From contig CM029379.1 of NCBI GenBank assembly GCA_017165825.1, positions 24,903,830 to 24,967,829 of the forward strand: 64,000 nucleotides of DNA, given 5' to 3'. Of this stretch, positions 1 to 13,007 are shown piece after piece; position 1 is the stretch's first letter; the number at the start of each line of letters is the position of its first letter. The stretch is from Hepsetus odoe. Its lineage: Eukaryota; Chordata; Actinopteri; Characiformes; Hepsetidae. A program made the translations under genes and the position numbers. Below the pieces are notes generated by a model. It searched no databases and was not told the origin of the DNA. It saw only the letters and a list, made by a program, of their open reading frames with translations.

Positions 1-32
<32 letters not shown>
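1..32. repeat. (GA)n microsatellite
   Basis: Pure GA repeat at the window start; it may extend further left. Confidence 0.95.
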
Positions 33-36
<4 letters not shown>

Positions 37-3000
37 AGGAGATCAACAGCTAAGAATATCTCTGCTCAGGCCCTTTGGAGCTGTGATGAACTTCAGAAGA
101 GTGCTGAAGTCTGCAGACTGCTGGGAGAAAAACAGAGGAGCGGCTCTCTGTGCAAGATGGCCGCTGCACCGAGCCGTCAGCCCAGCAGTCGGGGGTGAAT
201 TAAAAGAAGCTCAGTTTTAGGGGCTTCCCCACTAGTCTGCCTCTCGCTTCCTGTCCGGAAGAGCTTGCACCACAGGGAGCCGGCTGAGTTAAGAGCCAAT
301 TGGTGTTGGTGTGTTTCTCCCGAGCCTCCGTGGAGCTCAGTGCTCAAAGAATGCTGAGAGAAAAGTTATCCTGCACCCCCAGAGACACACGTACGGGTCA
401 GGGCCCAGGACAGAGAGAACAGAGAGAGGGGAGGGAAGGGCGGCACGTTTTCTGGGCTGGAGCGTGAACCCTGAGTGTGTGTTATCGTACACAGCAGGCC
501 ATAGAATCGGCCGAGAGAAGAAGCAGCGAGGAGGGAGTTCAGCTTTGATGGAGCACCATTCTTCTACACCAGTCTTGTTCATTTTATTGTTTTCCCAGCT
601 TTACCGCAACTCATCAGTTAAAAGAGCCCATATCACCATAAATGAGTCTATAATAAGTTTCTCAAAGCACCATTCACTCCTCTGTCTCCATGAATGGAAA
701 CTATTGACTAGACAACGCCACAGGACAATCTGTTTTAAGGCTCCAGATGCAAAAGTGCAAAAGCTATTTAAAAAGCTTTTTAACTGAACTGATATTAATA
801 TAGATTTAAAACAACGCTCTATGCATATGACTCAGTATCCGATCATGTGTCTTGAACATAAATCAGATGTAACTATTTGTCTCATCAACAAAAATGAATA
901 ATAGCAAAAAAAATTTGCTCACTGTAATTATTTAATGCATTTTTTATATTTATATTGATTGATTATTTAATTGCTCAGTGCAATTGCTTAAATTATGGCC
1001 TGGTTTTACTGTCTTGATGCATTAATACTGATCCATTTTTTCTGCTTTTCAAAAAGAATGAAACCGTCTTCAACCCACAGACAGGCAATGGGGATCTTAC
1101 AACATGATCACTTTAAATTAAAAAAAGAGATCGACTTTTTCTTCCACATTCTCAGAATAATAATTGCTCCAGAGTAGCAATATATCTTACTGTATCATGC
1201 TGTATCATTGTAACGCAGCTGTTGGCTTAAGGCTTAATGCATTAGCTAGGAGCCCAGATATGCTAATCTGAAGGAACACTACACAGAAATAACCACAGGA
1301 AAAAAAAAACTGATCATCTAATCTGAGGATGTAAATTTAATATCACAAAAGTATGGCACTCCATTATTACAGAATTCGATTTCAACTGCATAGCTAAACA
1401 ACAGGAAGAACTCTAGACTCTTAAGAATGGAGCAGACAATGCTTTCCATCACTGAGTAGTTGGCCGATCGATTTTTCCCTCTCTGTGTCCGAGTATTGAT
1501 CCTCCATCCTCGGACTCCAGATGTGTGGGGTTAAACTCCCTCTGTTTCGAGGCTAAAGGTCAGGGGACAGGAGCGGGATGCTGCCCAAATGTTTAACAGG
1601 TTAAGTCTGCGTTACAGCAGCCGTCGTGTATGGAAGGCCATAGCAATGAAGCGATATACATCAATGCAGACGAAGGAAAGAGGTATTTTGGAGAGCCCTA
1701 GAGTGGATGGTATCCATGAACAGTTTTCATTCTATAGTCATAATAATAATATAGTAATACATTATTAGTTCTAGTAATGTGCTAAATCTAGAGCAGTGAA
1801 CTGCAGACACCAAGCATGTCTAGACTGATTGCCTGAAGTTGGTGGGGGTTGTAAATGTGATCCCATACCGTTCCTTGAAGTGATCTGTCTAAAAGAGTAA
1901 TCCTGCTTTGCGACCCGCCCTCCTCCTAGTAGTTGAGTGTTATGGGGTAATGATCGCGTGTGGAGGCGGCTGTGATAGTGGGGTGTGTGTCAGATAAATG
2001 CAGTATTGGGGAAGGTACGGTGTGCTGTACATCAGCCGTTATTGTCCAGCTCTCTGTCAGCTCATCTGTTCTTTTACCCATTCATCTCCTGCACAGATCT
2101 CATGAAAAGGGAAGAGGGGGGGAGGGGCTCTGGCACAGCGGTAGATGGACAGATGCAGGACTGGCTGGGTGTTTGCACCTTCGGTTACACTGCTTTCAAG
2201 TTTGACATGGGATTTTTGTGGCCCGCTTTGCAACAGATGCTGTTCCATACTTTCCAAAAAGGACGGCAGTGATTGAGACTTGATTCAATGCTCCCATCAT
2301 TACTACTGACTTGCATCAGGGTTAACACATATACCACGAAATCAACTCTGTTCCGTTATATGACGCATCTGTATAAAGCTGCTTTACAGAAAGGTGAGTG
2401 TGGAGAGGAAGGCCCACTGAGAGCTATCAGGTCAAGAAAAGAAGCATGAAGAAAAGATGAGACGGTGAAGATACCAACAGGTGGAACTCCTTAAGGGCAT
2501 GAGGAACAACCACTGAGAGCAACCAAGACTAAAAAGTAGAAACGGCGTAAGAACACGAGGAAGAACAACTAAACTAAAGCCATCCCTGCATCTACTAGAG
2601 ATTACATAACAAGGTCATCATGCTTTAGAAATGCACCTGAATCATGCTGAATCATGCTTATCCCATTACTGCTTAGCTACCTGCGCCTAGCTGTTCATGG
2701 GGGCTACTTTTAAATACTTTCTTTTCTCAGCAAGTGTTCGGTTAAGGCTTTATTATTCTTGCTTTATTTTCCAGATGTTTTATTTTAATTTATTGGTGAT
2801 TTACTGTTTTACTGCTTTATCCCTCTGCTGTTCAATGTGTGAAATTTGGAACACTGTGAAAAACACATAAATTAACTACTACCTCTTCTCGAAGCCCCAA
2901 CGTTAAACCTGAAAACAAAAAAAGTGAACTTCAAACACCCAACCTTAAGTGCTGGAGGCCAGAAGGAATTGTGCATTTTTGCATCAGACTACATCCCGGA

Positions 3001-6000
3001 AAGCTTCACTGAGTGGCAAAGTAAGCTGGAAGACACGGCTACCCTGCAGCTAGAAACGCTGAAAAACGCTGTAGCTGCAGCCCATCAGTCTAAACGGTGA
3101 ACATGCAGCCAAAGCTAGAGAGGAGCTCTTCCTCTGAGTGCCTTTACACGTGAAGCATTATTTATTAATCAGCTGTTGGAGTTGGAATCCTTTTTAAAGT
3201 GATATGCGGGCAGTAAATCTCGCAAAGTGTCACGTCTGGGCGCTTGTCACAGTGGATTAGCTCAACCGAGACAACGAGGCTATTATGCGCAGGCCCTGAA
3301 TGGAAAGATGAGGACTTTCAAAGATGATCTTCATGTAAAATGCAAAGCTTTTCCTCATGCCCCCATCACTCCAAATTACCTAGATGGAGTGGACGTCTTG
3401 ATAGCAGGTTTTATACCCTCTCCCTCGTTCTGTCTGGTGGATGTGATTAAAATAATACTCTGGTCTTTTGAAGCCCTTCTTCTCCGTAACCGAGTTTACT
3501 TCTTTCTGTCTGCCGCCTCAAAATCAGAGACAAAGAGACAAGCACGAGAGTAAATAAATTGCCCTCATAAAAATTTCAAACTATAACAGCATAATAGGCC
3601 TTCATGTCTGGCAGGGGTGGCTTCAAAGCCAAGAGCAGACAGATGAGGACCAGCCTGCCATTTAATGTGAAGATATTAGTCTGCAGGGAGGAGCAGAACA
3701 GCCCAAATACTGCAGGAGCAGAAACATGGAAGCTGAAGGATATTCTTGAAACATTTAACATCCTTTTACCTGACCTTGTTCTGAGAGGTCTTTTGATCAG
3801 AAAACAAGTGTAACGATTATCCAACTGTACTTACAGCTTCAGGCTGCGTTTCTGATCCTGGAAAACTGCTGGATTGCTGGATTTCCAGGAATATACACTG
3901 GTTTGGCTGAATTAGCAGTAATCATTTCCAGGATTAACTTCCTTTTGGAGGTTTTGATGAACAAGCGAGCTATATGGAGGCATTTATTGTTACCAGAATA
4001 AATGACCTCATGTCTTGATATGCTTATTCTGGGCATCACAACATAGCAGAATGAGTCTTGGTTAGTTTGATTGTTTGTGTGCAACACACATAAAAAAAAA
4101 TTTTTTTTTTAAGTAAACGTGGAAAATGTGGAACTTTAGTTTCCTGTTTGTCTGTAACTTGTACCGTATTATATTATATTAAACCCGAGCCCTTTACTTT
4201 TTATGTTTTATTTTACTTGGAGGCTCAACCAATTTTCTAATCATTCTATTAAGATTTGATCCTAATTTGAAGAATGTATATAAACCATTGTTTAGTGTTA
4301 AAAGCATTATGTAGACTAAGCATCAAATGTTGAAGTTTATCAAGTGAATCCAATGTTAAAACTCAGGGTACTGCGCGATGCCAGACAGAAATGTGTAAAC
4401 TGAATAATTGCTGAACTATTAAGCCAGTGGTGGATGCACAGACCTAATAGAACAACGAGTCACTGGGAAGTCCTCCCACATGCACTGCACATATTCGGAT
4501 CAATAAACCTGGAGCTAAGTGAGAAGCAATAAACCACATAAGGGGAGCGGTGTTTTATCAAAATTGATCTTTAATTGTGAATAAAGGCTTTGTGTGGAGC
4601 TGGGCGCCATCAAATGACAGTTTAGCATCCAAAGCTCAAAGCTCAGCTGAAGTGGCTACAAACACATCTGTCCAATCCAGCGTGATTAAAAAGTCCTCAG
4701 CGACCCCGACCCTCAACCTTCTCACCCTGACCCTACTCCGTCATGCCACTGGAAAATTAATTAGAACATTTTCAGTGATGCTATCGCATCCGGATAGATC
4801 CCATCGCAGCCTCGGGCGCAACGGGAGAAATAATCCATCAAACTTGCCCCCGTATCAATTCAGCTCACACCCGAGAGAGGCCTTCTCATTCACTTTCCTT
4901 CAGAACCTGTAAGGACATTAACACCTGATCTAAAGTCCTCCATAGTATTAGCCTTTTTTTCGGTAAAGCACCTCAGAAAGAATTGTTAATAATCAATTTG
5001 AATATGTTTAAATTCTGTGACACTATTCAGAAGAGGAGGATGACCCTACCCACCCAGAGACAGAGAGAGAGAGGACAGTTACCGTGAGTGATGGGGAAAA
5101 TAAAGTCTCGGTTTATAATTCCCCTTTCAAATGACTATAAAAAGAAATTTCTCTATATCAGTAAGCGTAATAATAATAGCTTGACACGCGCAATGAAAGG
5201 TAATGTCTTGCAGAGAAGTCTTTGATGAGTGTCAAAAAGTGGACAAGTGTGTTTAAGCAGAAGGAGATTTCAGTGAATGAAGTGCTTTATAATAAAAATC
5301 ATATTTCATATTTTTCTTCTAAAAATATAAATCAATTAAAAAGTCTTCGAACCTCCAGAATAAAATAACCAGTTCACCAACTTCCAATAAAGGCTGCTGG
5401 GCTTGGGATTTGTAATGAATATAATAATCACTAGTCATTATAGTCATAATAAGTCATTCCTCTGCTAGATTAATAAAAAACCTTCACGTTAAAATGAAAG
5501 AAATGCAAGAATATGGACATGAAATGGAAATAAAAACCTGAACAAATATGTTTACTAAATAAGCACTACTACATTTCACTACGCTAAACTACATCGCAGT
5601 TACATCAATTATCTGGGGTGCAAACAACACAGAGCTCATTTAAGTTTGTCCTCCCTCTTTCCCTCCCAACGAGAGTGAAATGCCAACTTTCCTCCGAATA
5701 CAAAATTACATTTGCATCAGCAGTGAGAGAATTTGGTCCTTAAATGATTTATTGAAGCAATCAGCGGCAAAGGAGCGACCTGGTCTGAGGAGAATCAGCA
5801 GTTAGTCTGCGTTTGGCCCAAAGCTACCCTGCCTCCCCCCAGAAAATCCAGCAGAACCCCTATTCTCCACTTTGATTAGATTAGCATTACACAACAGCAT
5901 GTCAGAAATGACAAATAGGTGCATTAGAGAGCGTTATTCTCCCCCTTTCTACTGTGTGTTGGGGTTGAGTAGGTGTGGCTGCACCGTCGGAAAAATCAGA

Positions 6001-6521
6001 AGGGAAAAAGGGGGTTATTATTAATTGTTAAGCATCTCAAATCAGGCCCCTTATTAAACCGAACACCACGTACTTTCCTACTACCAATGCTGACCCTATG
6101 CTACTCCAGATTCCTTCTGCTTTCTGCACTAAATCTCCATGCCAGTTCACTCCGCACAGCCTTGCTGAACAGCGCACAGCTTCTAGAAATGAGAATTTAG
6201 CTCAAGTTAGTTCTTCAGCTGTAGCAGCATCCTCCTCTGGCTCCGCCTCTTCCTTCTGCTAGATGTTAAAGCACTGGTGGGTCTAGCACACAATTCCCAT
6301 ATTTAAAACACTCTGGGTGTTTAAAACGATATCTGGGTGACTACTGACGCCTTGCATTTGACATTACTCCACGTTCCAAATTATTATGCAAATGATATTT
6401 CTCTCTGATTTTCCTAAACAGTCGATGAAAGTGACAGTCAGCATAATTTTCGAGTCATCAACCATTAGGGCATAATTCGAATGTTACTGAACAAACATCC
6501 CAAGGAAAACAGTATGTTAAA

Positions 6522-6706
6522 ATGCACTGAAAGTGAAAGTGACTATGAAGCTATGACTATGGCAGCTATGAAAGCGCCCGGGGAGCAGTGACGGGGACAG
6601 TGCCTTGCTCAAGGGTACCTCAGGGCAACCTACTGGTAAGGGGTTTGAACCCACAATCTTCCGATCCTGTGGCAACCTCCCCTAACCACTAGGCCGCCGC
6701 TGCCCC
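6522..6706 (-). mobile_element. SINE-B copy inside the Tc1 element
   Basis: Inverse orientation: it begins AAGTGAAAGTGACTATG and ends with the tRNA-like head CCTAACCACTAGGCCGCCGC. It lies 150 bp inside the Tc1 left end, which is repeated in part just after it (CTGTTCCAAATTATTACGCA). Confidence 0.85.
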
Positions 6707-6905
6707 AAAACTGTTCCAAATTATTACGCACAATAGAGTTTCAAAACATTTTATAGGTTGAGAACTGAAAGAACTGAAAATGGTAATTCGTTGAACTTGC
6801 AGCATTAGGAGATCGTATATACTGGAACCAAAAGCTATTTCAATCAAAAACATCTTAACAGGTCAAGTTACAGATTAACACAGGACCCCTTATTTGATAG
6901 CAGCT

Positions 6906-7910
6906 TCACAATTCTTGCATCCATTGAACTTGGAGTTTTTGGAGAGTTTCTGCTTGAATTTCTTTGCAAGATGTCAGAAGAGCCTCCCAGAGCTGCTGTT
7001 TGAATGTGAACTGCCTCCCACCCTCATAGGTCTTTTGCTTGAGGATGCTCCAAAGGTTCTCAATAGGATTGAGGTCAGGGGAGGACGGGGGCCACACCAT
7101 GAGTTTCTCTCCTTTTATGCCGATAGCAGCCAATGATGCAGAGGTATTCCTTGCAGCATGAGATGGTGCATTGTCATGCATGAAGATGATTTTGTTACAG
7201 AAAGCACAGTTCTTCTTTTTGTACCTTGGAAGAAAGTGGTCAGTCAGAAACTCCACAAACTCCTTCAGGAACCCTAAAGGACCCTAAAGTCAAAACATGA
7301 CTCCGCCACCTCCTTGCTGACTTTGCAGCCTTGCTGGGACATGGTGGCCTTCCACCAACCATCCACCACTCCCTCCATCTGGACCATCCAGGGTTGCATG
7401 GCACTCATCAGTGAACAAGACTGTTTGAAAATTAGTCTTCATATAATTCTGGGCCCACTGCAGCCGTTTCTGCTTGTGAGCATTGGTTAGGGGTGGCCGA
7501 ATAGAAGGTTTATGCATAACTGCAAGCTTCTGGAGGATCCTACGCCTCGTTCACGGGACTCCAGAGGCACCAGCAGCTTCCAATACCTGTTTACTGCTTT
7601 GTAATGGCATTTTAGCAGTTGCTCTCTTAATCCGATGTGTTTGTCTGGCAGAAACCTTCCTCATTGTGCCTTTATCTGCATGAACCCGTGTGTGCTCTGA
7701 CTAAGCCACAAATCTCTTAACAGTACAATGATCAGGCTTAAGTTTTCGTGAAATATCTATGGTTTTGATACCTTGTCCAAGGCATTCAATTATTTCATGC
7801 TTTTCGGCAGCAGAGAGATTCTTTTTCTTTCCTATATTGCTTGAAAATGGTGGTCTGCTTAATAATGTGGAACGTCCTTCTTCAGTAGTTTTTCCTTTAA
7901 TTGGGCTCAC
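6906..7910 (-). pseudogene. Tc1-like transposase pseudogene
   Basis: DDE transposase that would cut and paste its own element. The three acidic residues are visible: Asp in LFTDE, Asp in MHDNAPSH, Glu in NPIENLW. The count from the second Asp to the Glu is 37 intervening residues, not the usual 34 of Tc1. The N-terminal part (KGKTTEEGRS.., EKHEIIECL, GIKTIDISRKL) is the paired-type DNA-binding domain. Frames change between the three parts, so no full product is made. Confidence 0.85.
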
Positions 7911-8717
7911 CTGGCAAACTAAATATCAGAGGTGTCCGCGATTGATTTCAGTGATCTAAAGAGCCCTGAGACACAATACCATCCATGAGTATAATTGAAA
8001 AACTAAATATTTTATCTTTATTTTTAACACTTAAATACAATAAATACAATTAAATGCATAATAATTTAGAACGCGGTGCAGCCTTGAAGCTAGTTCAAGG
8101 CCCCAAACAGGATTGATCTGGGGGAGTTGGCTCTATCTGGACATTTGATGTTGTACTTACATATTTAAAAACCAACCACCACGCCTTTCTGTGAGGGGAG
8201 GGGGTGTGGGAATGTGTTAAGCTTCAACAAAAATGGCTTACCATTCAGAATATTAACATGTGTAAAAAGCCTGTCAACACATACACACAATAATGAAGCA
8301 CATCAGCGATGGCGAGTGCATTGATCCACACACAAATCCATCTGACATCAACCCTTCATTTATATTCGTGCATCTACAGCAGAGCCGCCCTTAAATAAAC
8401 TCGGCCACATAGCCGCACACAAAGCCCCGAGGAGTTTGATCAATAACTAAACGACATCAATTCTGCATTATCCTCCCTCGGTGCACCCCGTAGGCCGTTA
8501 CACTGGGTCAGGGGCCGCACGGCCAGGGGCGTCACCTCATACCGGCGCTGTTCAGACCCGATACAGGATTCAGAGTTTACCATCGCCGTCAACACGGGCA
8601 GGAGGTGTTATACGGAGATAACAGCAAAATTGAAGGCATTTTTAGAGTAAAGGGCAAAAAGAATGAACAAAGAAAGTGAAAGCAGAGATGGAGAGATGTG
8701 GAGAATGGATAACTTGC

Positions 8718-8779
8718 CTGAGAACACAGCAGCATGACAAGCTCCACGACTGAGCTGCTGGACTTCATGCACACTAGGC
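8718..8779 (-). CDS. lrba: lrba exon E21 (last in window), GC donor
   Basis: The 62-bp exon reads LVCMKSSSSVVELVMLLCSQ after completing Ser. Acceptor TCTCTCAG is normal. The donor is GCAAGT after CAG, i.e. a GC-AG intron with otherwise strong consensus. Phase 1 in, 0 out. The next expected exon (EWQNS.QKNAG...) was not seen between here and base 1, so it lies outside the window. Confidence 0.94.
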
Positions 8780-10495
8780 CTGAGAGAGAACAAGAAAGAG
8801 TGTAAATAAAGCATCTTTCAGTACTCAGAGGAACCATTAAGATTCTGGATTCTATAAAGAATCATTTCTGTTACTGTGAGAGTGAAAAGCTTCTTGGAAT
8901 GATCATAAAACTAGTTTACTTCAGGTAAAGATTCTTTGATAGAACATAGCATCACATTCTATTCCATTGAGGAACTCGGTCACATCAACTTGCATTTAAG
9001 AGTGTGGAACGATAAAGCCTGCGAGAAACAGCTTTGTGGTGTGTTATTAATATTCTAGGTCATTGATGGTGGTGTAATCCTGATCTATGATTTTAATCAG
9101 TAAATCAGCAAACCCGTCCCGTTCCAAAAAGGCTTTGGTCGTTTCTCCATATGATAATGTAATAACGGCATTCATTTAGTTTAATTTTTTTTTTATTCAT
9201 CGGTTAAAATTACCTGAAAAAAGTGCACTGGGCAACAAGGCTGTTCTAACAACAAAGGGAGAGGAAACGGTAGCGGTAGTGTGTTGGTGACCTAATTCTG
9301 CACCATCTTGCAGGGGGCAGCAGTATTGATGGCCCTAATGAACCAACATGATGTTACTGTAAACTAATACATATTTAGGCCTTGTATTACACTGGGCAAA
9401 GTGCGGTGAGCATATGTCCTATTGATCCACAGCACCAGCAAAGAGGAGCCAAGGGTCATCAAATATGGTGTGTTGGGGGGGTGGAGGGGGAAAACAAAAG
9501 AGAAAGGCACAGAAAGAGGAGAAGAGAAGGAGAAGTGACTCTGTCATCGTGAAACACAGCACTCGGTGAACAATAATGAAATGCACCTATGCAGCCATGT
9601 CCAGCGCCCGGGGAGCAGTGATGGGGACGGTACCTTGCTCAAGGGTACGTCAGAGGAATCTACTGGTCTGGGAATTGAACCCATAACATATTCCCTAAAC
9701 ACTAGGCCACTGCTTCCCAGGAGAGGAGAGAGTGTCTGTGTGATTTTTCTCCTTAAACAGCATAACAGATTCCTGACCTTTGACTCCTCAGGCCTATAAA
9801 CCCTCACTGCTGATCTTGTCAGTCAGTTAAAACGCACTCAGCAGCACTTTCACTGCTCAGAGCTCATTTCTGAAGAGAACAGGAGTGCTCAGATGTGTGT
9901 CCACATTAACACAAATACAGGACACACAAAAATGTCCATGTTAACACTGTTTTGAACTTTATTAAATATTGTGATGCATTTTTTTTATTTTTTTTTTGAG
10001 ACTAAAGGTTATGTCCTCTGCTACTTTGACTAGGCATTAAAGAGGTTAGTGCTGTAGCACCCTGACGATGAGCTTCAAACACTGATCTGACCTTAGAGCT
10101 GCACTATAAATAACAGGTATTATTAATAAACACTTGTTGAATTAATTCCTCAATGGATTGATTCATTGATTAGTTAACGATCATTTTCAAAAATGCCGTT
10201 GTGTATTATACGTACTAATTTATGGCTCAAAGTTCTATGCTTTAGTGGAGAACAAAGCCGTTTAGGTGATGAAGGAAGGCTTTAAGCTAAACAGTAAGGG
10301 TGTTTTGGTGACCGATGGTGGATTTTTGTGTGGACAATGGTTGCGTTTAGGTAGAGAAGAAATGCATTTTGGTAAAGCCATACCGTGCTTGGTAGAGACG
10401 GTAAGTTTGGTTCATCAATTAAAACATCAATTAAATTTCAGAGTGAAAACTGGAGGTGTCTGAAGGGAGAATGGAAACGCAAGAAAAATACATAC
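8780..10495 (-). other. Intron E20-E21
   Basis: This 1.7-kb intron holds one SINE-B copy (9531-9719), preceded by an AG-rich run near 9480-9535, and otherwise unremarkable AT-rich sequence. Confidence 0.8.
9531..9719 (-). mobile_element. SINE-B copy
   Basis: Same family: GTGAAACACAGCACTCGGTG near one end, the CGCCCGGGGAGCAGTGATGG core, and AACACTAGGCCACTGC from the tRNA-like head at the other. Somewhat divergent. Confidence 0.8.
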
Positions 10496-10629
10496 TGGTT
10501 CCCTCGATGAGCAGCTCCTGTCCATGGCTGCCCAGTAAAGTTCGAGACAGGAAAGGAGCAAAGTCCACAAAGATCTCCCTCAGTAAAGGAGCAGCCTTCT
10601 CCAAAGCATGCTCCAACCTCTCTGAGATA
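10496..10629 (-). CDS. lrba: lrba exon E20
   Basis: The 134-bp exon reads ISERLEHALEKAAPLLREIF, VDFAPFLSRTLLGSHGQELL, IEGT. The segment is nearly invariant in LRBA and NBEA and lies shortly before the PH-BEACH unit. Acceptor TCTTAG, donor GTATGT; phase 2 in, 1 out. The IEGTS form at the end fits LRBA. Confidence 0.96.
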
Positions 10630-11002
10630 CTAAGAGAGACAGAGAGAGATTTGGTTTTAAATGTTTTAAATGTGTATTTGTACAATTAAACGTTCACTTA
10701 AAAAATGACTGGAAAATCACTTCAACTTAACTAACAAATCAAAATGCTGAGCCAAGTTATTAACAATAACCGACTAAATAAATAAATAAATAAATAGATA
10801 AATGCAGATAAATTCGTAATATTGCAGAGGTAATCTGATGAAAAACAAAAAACAATCACACCAATAAATAAATTCAAATAAATTGAAGAATTTAGCTACA
10901 AATTAATACCATTAAATGAATTAAAAACAATGAATAATAACATTATTATTATTATTATTATTATTTTTTAATCCCATTCTCTCTCTCGGACTGATATACT
11001 AC
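10630..11002 (-). other. Intron E19-E20
   Basis: A 373-bp AT-rich intron with short (AAAT)n near 10780-10805 and (ATT)n near 10943-10970. Nothing else seen. Confidence 0.8.
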
Positions 11003-11075
11003 CTCATGTTAGGGGCGGAGCTCTGGGTCGTCGGGGACAGAGCAGGGACAGATGGCAGGTTCACTGCTGCTTCTC
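11003..11075 (-). CDS. lrba: lrba exon E19 (small)
   Basis: This 73-bp exon was found by looking for the piece missing between E18 and E20. It reads (G)EAAVNLPSVPALSPTTQS, SAPNM, then AG, in line with the LRBA text LPSVP...SNMS. Acceptor GTTCCACAG, donor GTAGTA; phase 1 in, 2 out, which restores the frame. A (GT)n run lies about 25 bases upstream of the acceptor. Confidence 0.9.
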
Positions 11076-11309
11076 CTGTGGAACAGAAGAATATTCATTA
11101 CACACACACACACACACACACGGCTCACCTTTAGCTTATATGCACAAAAGTATAAGCCCTTCACCTCATTAACACCCGTGTCCCTTAACCACACGCAATA
11201 TTAATCAATTCATCCATCCATCCACCCATTGGATTGTGGCAAGAAAAATAATAGAACAAATAAAAGTATATGAAATGACTTTTATAAAGTAATTTCTTCC
11301 TCATTGATT

Positions 11310-12095
11310 GCATATCCAAATTACACAGTGATCAGGGCCTGCCAAAACTGCTTCAGTGGAGGACAACTGGTGAATTGGTGAACAGGGTCTTGATTGTCTC
11401 ACTGATTGACATGGGCAGGAAGGTAAGCCTGCCTATTCGAACACTACAAAAGAGCTACTGTAATCCAACTGCTGGAAGGTGTCAGAGCACAATACTACAT
11501 CCCTGATACTGTGAGCGAAGCTGAGTATCAGCAGACTGGTCAGAGGGTCAATTCTGACCCCTGTCCACCACCAAAGAAACTAAACGGACATCAGGACTGA
11601 ACCATGGAACACTGGAAGAAGGTGGGCTTATGTGATGGATCAGGTGGATGTGAGTTGCTGACCAGTGGACGAGATGGCACCAGATAAGTCAGCTGAGTTG
11701 GTGTGTTGTTCTGGGGAAACCTTAAGTTCTTGCATTCAAGTAAATGCTACTATGACCTGCAGCGATTATCTAAATGCTGTTGCAGACCAAGTACACCCCT
11801 TCATAATAACTGTTTCTGAAGGACAGTGGCCTCTCCAAGCCTGATAATGCTTCCTGCTTCACTGCAAATACTGTTTAAGAGGAACTTTGAGGACAAAGAA
11901 TTCAGGGTGTTGACTTTTCCTCCAAACTCCACAGATCTCAAACTAACCAAGCATTTGAGATATGTGCTGGACAAAACAAGTCCAATCCACCTCACAGCCT
12001 ACAGGACTTAAAGGATCTGCTGCTAACGCCTTGGTGCAGATACCACCCCTCCTGTTCTGATGGCATAAGAAGGTCCTTCACAAGTTGAGGAAAAA
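11310..12095 (+). mobile_element. Decayed Tc1-like transposon fragment
   Basis: Read on the plus strand, pieces of a Tc1-like transposase are recognisable in shifting frames: ADQVHPFI, then FEDKEFRVLTFPPNSTDLKL with KHLRYVLDK. In active relatives the second stretch is PPNSPDLNPIEH, so the catalytic Glu is gone here (LTKH). No clear terminal repeats were found, and the exact limits are uncertain. Confidence 0.7.
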
Positions 12096-12442
12096 GGTTT
12101 TAATGTTTTGTGCTTCTCATTAGTATTATCCACTTTCTGTATGTTCTATATGCTCTACTTTTCTAAAGAGTATTTTTGGCCACAAAGCAATTTTACAGAA
12201 ATGCATATTCCATGGCAAGCACACACACACACGCTGTGTCTCGGAGCAGTGATAACTCTGCAGAATGACAGCCGGTGGTGTGGAATTTTCCGGGCTGCAG
12301 GACAGAAGCTCGTTTTAAAGCTCCAACATGTGTGCCTGCAGAGAGACTCCAGCATGGAGATGAAGTAGCCACTTCAAACGGCCCTGAGTAAATTAACTTA
12401 TCTCTATTCAGCTGGGGCCTGCCCTGCTGCTCTCTCTCTCAA

Positions 12443-12473
<31 letters not shown>

Positions 12474-12782
12474 GAGAGTGAGCAAAACTGAGAGTAAGGG
12501 GGGGTGAAGGTAAACCCTCAGAGGGAAGAGTGTGTGCAGTTATAGAAGCACAAAAAGAACAAAGGAGAGCAGATTCAACCACATTCACACCACATTAATC
12601 TCTTAACACAGTATTTGATTGGGCAATATTCACCGTCTATTCTGATAATTAGCCTTTTCAGGCTCCGCCCACTGGTTGTGTTGGTTAAAACTCCTTCAGA
12701 CCAACGAGACACTGTACAAACTCATTTCATCTCAACCAGCATCTCTGAGAATGATCCAATGTTATCTGTCCATTCCAATGGG

Positions 12783-13007
12783 AAGTGAAAGTGAACATTC
12801 TGGTCATTGCGAGGTCACAGCACAGCACACAGTGAACCACAACGAAAACCCATGCAAACACCGCAGCTATGAAAGCACCCGGGGAGCAGTGACGGGGACG
12901 GTACCTTGCTCAAGGGTACCTCAGGGCAACCTACTGGCAAGGGGTTTGAACCCACAATCTTCCAATCCTGTGGCCAGCTCCCCTAACCACTAGGCCACCT
13001 CTGCCCC
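12783..13007 (-). mobile_element. SINE-B copy
   Basis: A well-preserved copy in inverse orientation with the CACAGCACACAGTGAACCAC end, the CCCGGGGAGCAGTGACGGGG core and the head CCCTAACCACTAGGCCACC. Confidence 0.88.

Larger units (their letters stand above)
6372..8073 (-). mobile_element. Tc1-like DNA transposon, inactive
   Basis: The ends are matching inverted repeats: GTTCCAAATTATTATGCA at the left and the inverse of GTTCTAAATTATTATGCA at the right, about 1.7 kb apart. Inside, on the minus strand, are three broken transposase parts: an N-terminal helix-turn-helix part (7701-7910), a central part with LFTDE (7290-7517) and a C-terminal part with MHDNAPSH and SPDLNPIENLW (6906-7256). A SINE-B copy (6522-6706) interrupts the left end. 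The parts are in different frames, so the element is dead. Confidence 0.85.
1..8717 (-). other. Partial intron after E21
   Basis: No lrba exon or other gene was recognised in these 8.7 kb. The content is a (GA)n start, mostly unique AT-rich sequence, one 1.7-kb Tc1-like element with a SINE inside it (6372-8073), and a GC-richer unique patch near 8400-8570. Confidence 0.75.

Noticed and set aside
311..787. A 158-codon plus-strand frame near the left end
   Set aside because: No recognisable domain, low-complexity Arg/Glu-rich start, no sign of exon structure.
3227..3553. A 108-codon plus-strand frame
   Set aside because: No homology recognised; nothing suggests an lrba exon (wrong strand) or another gene.
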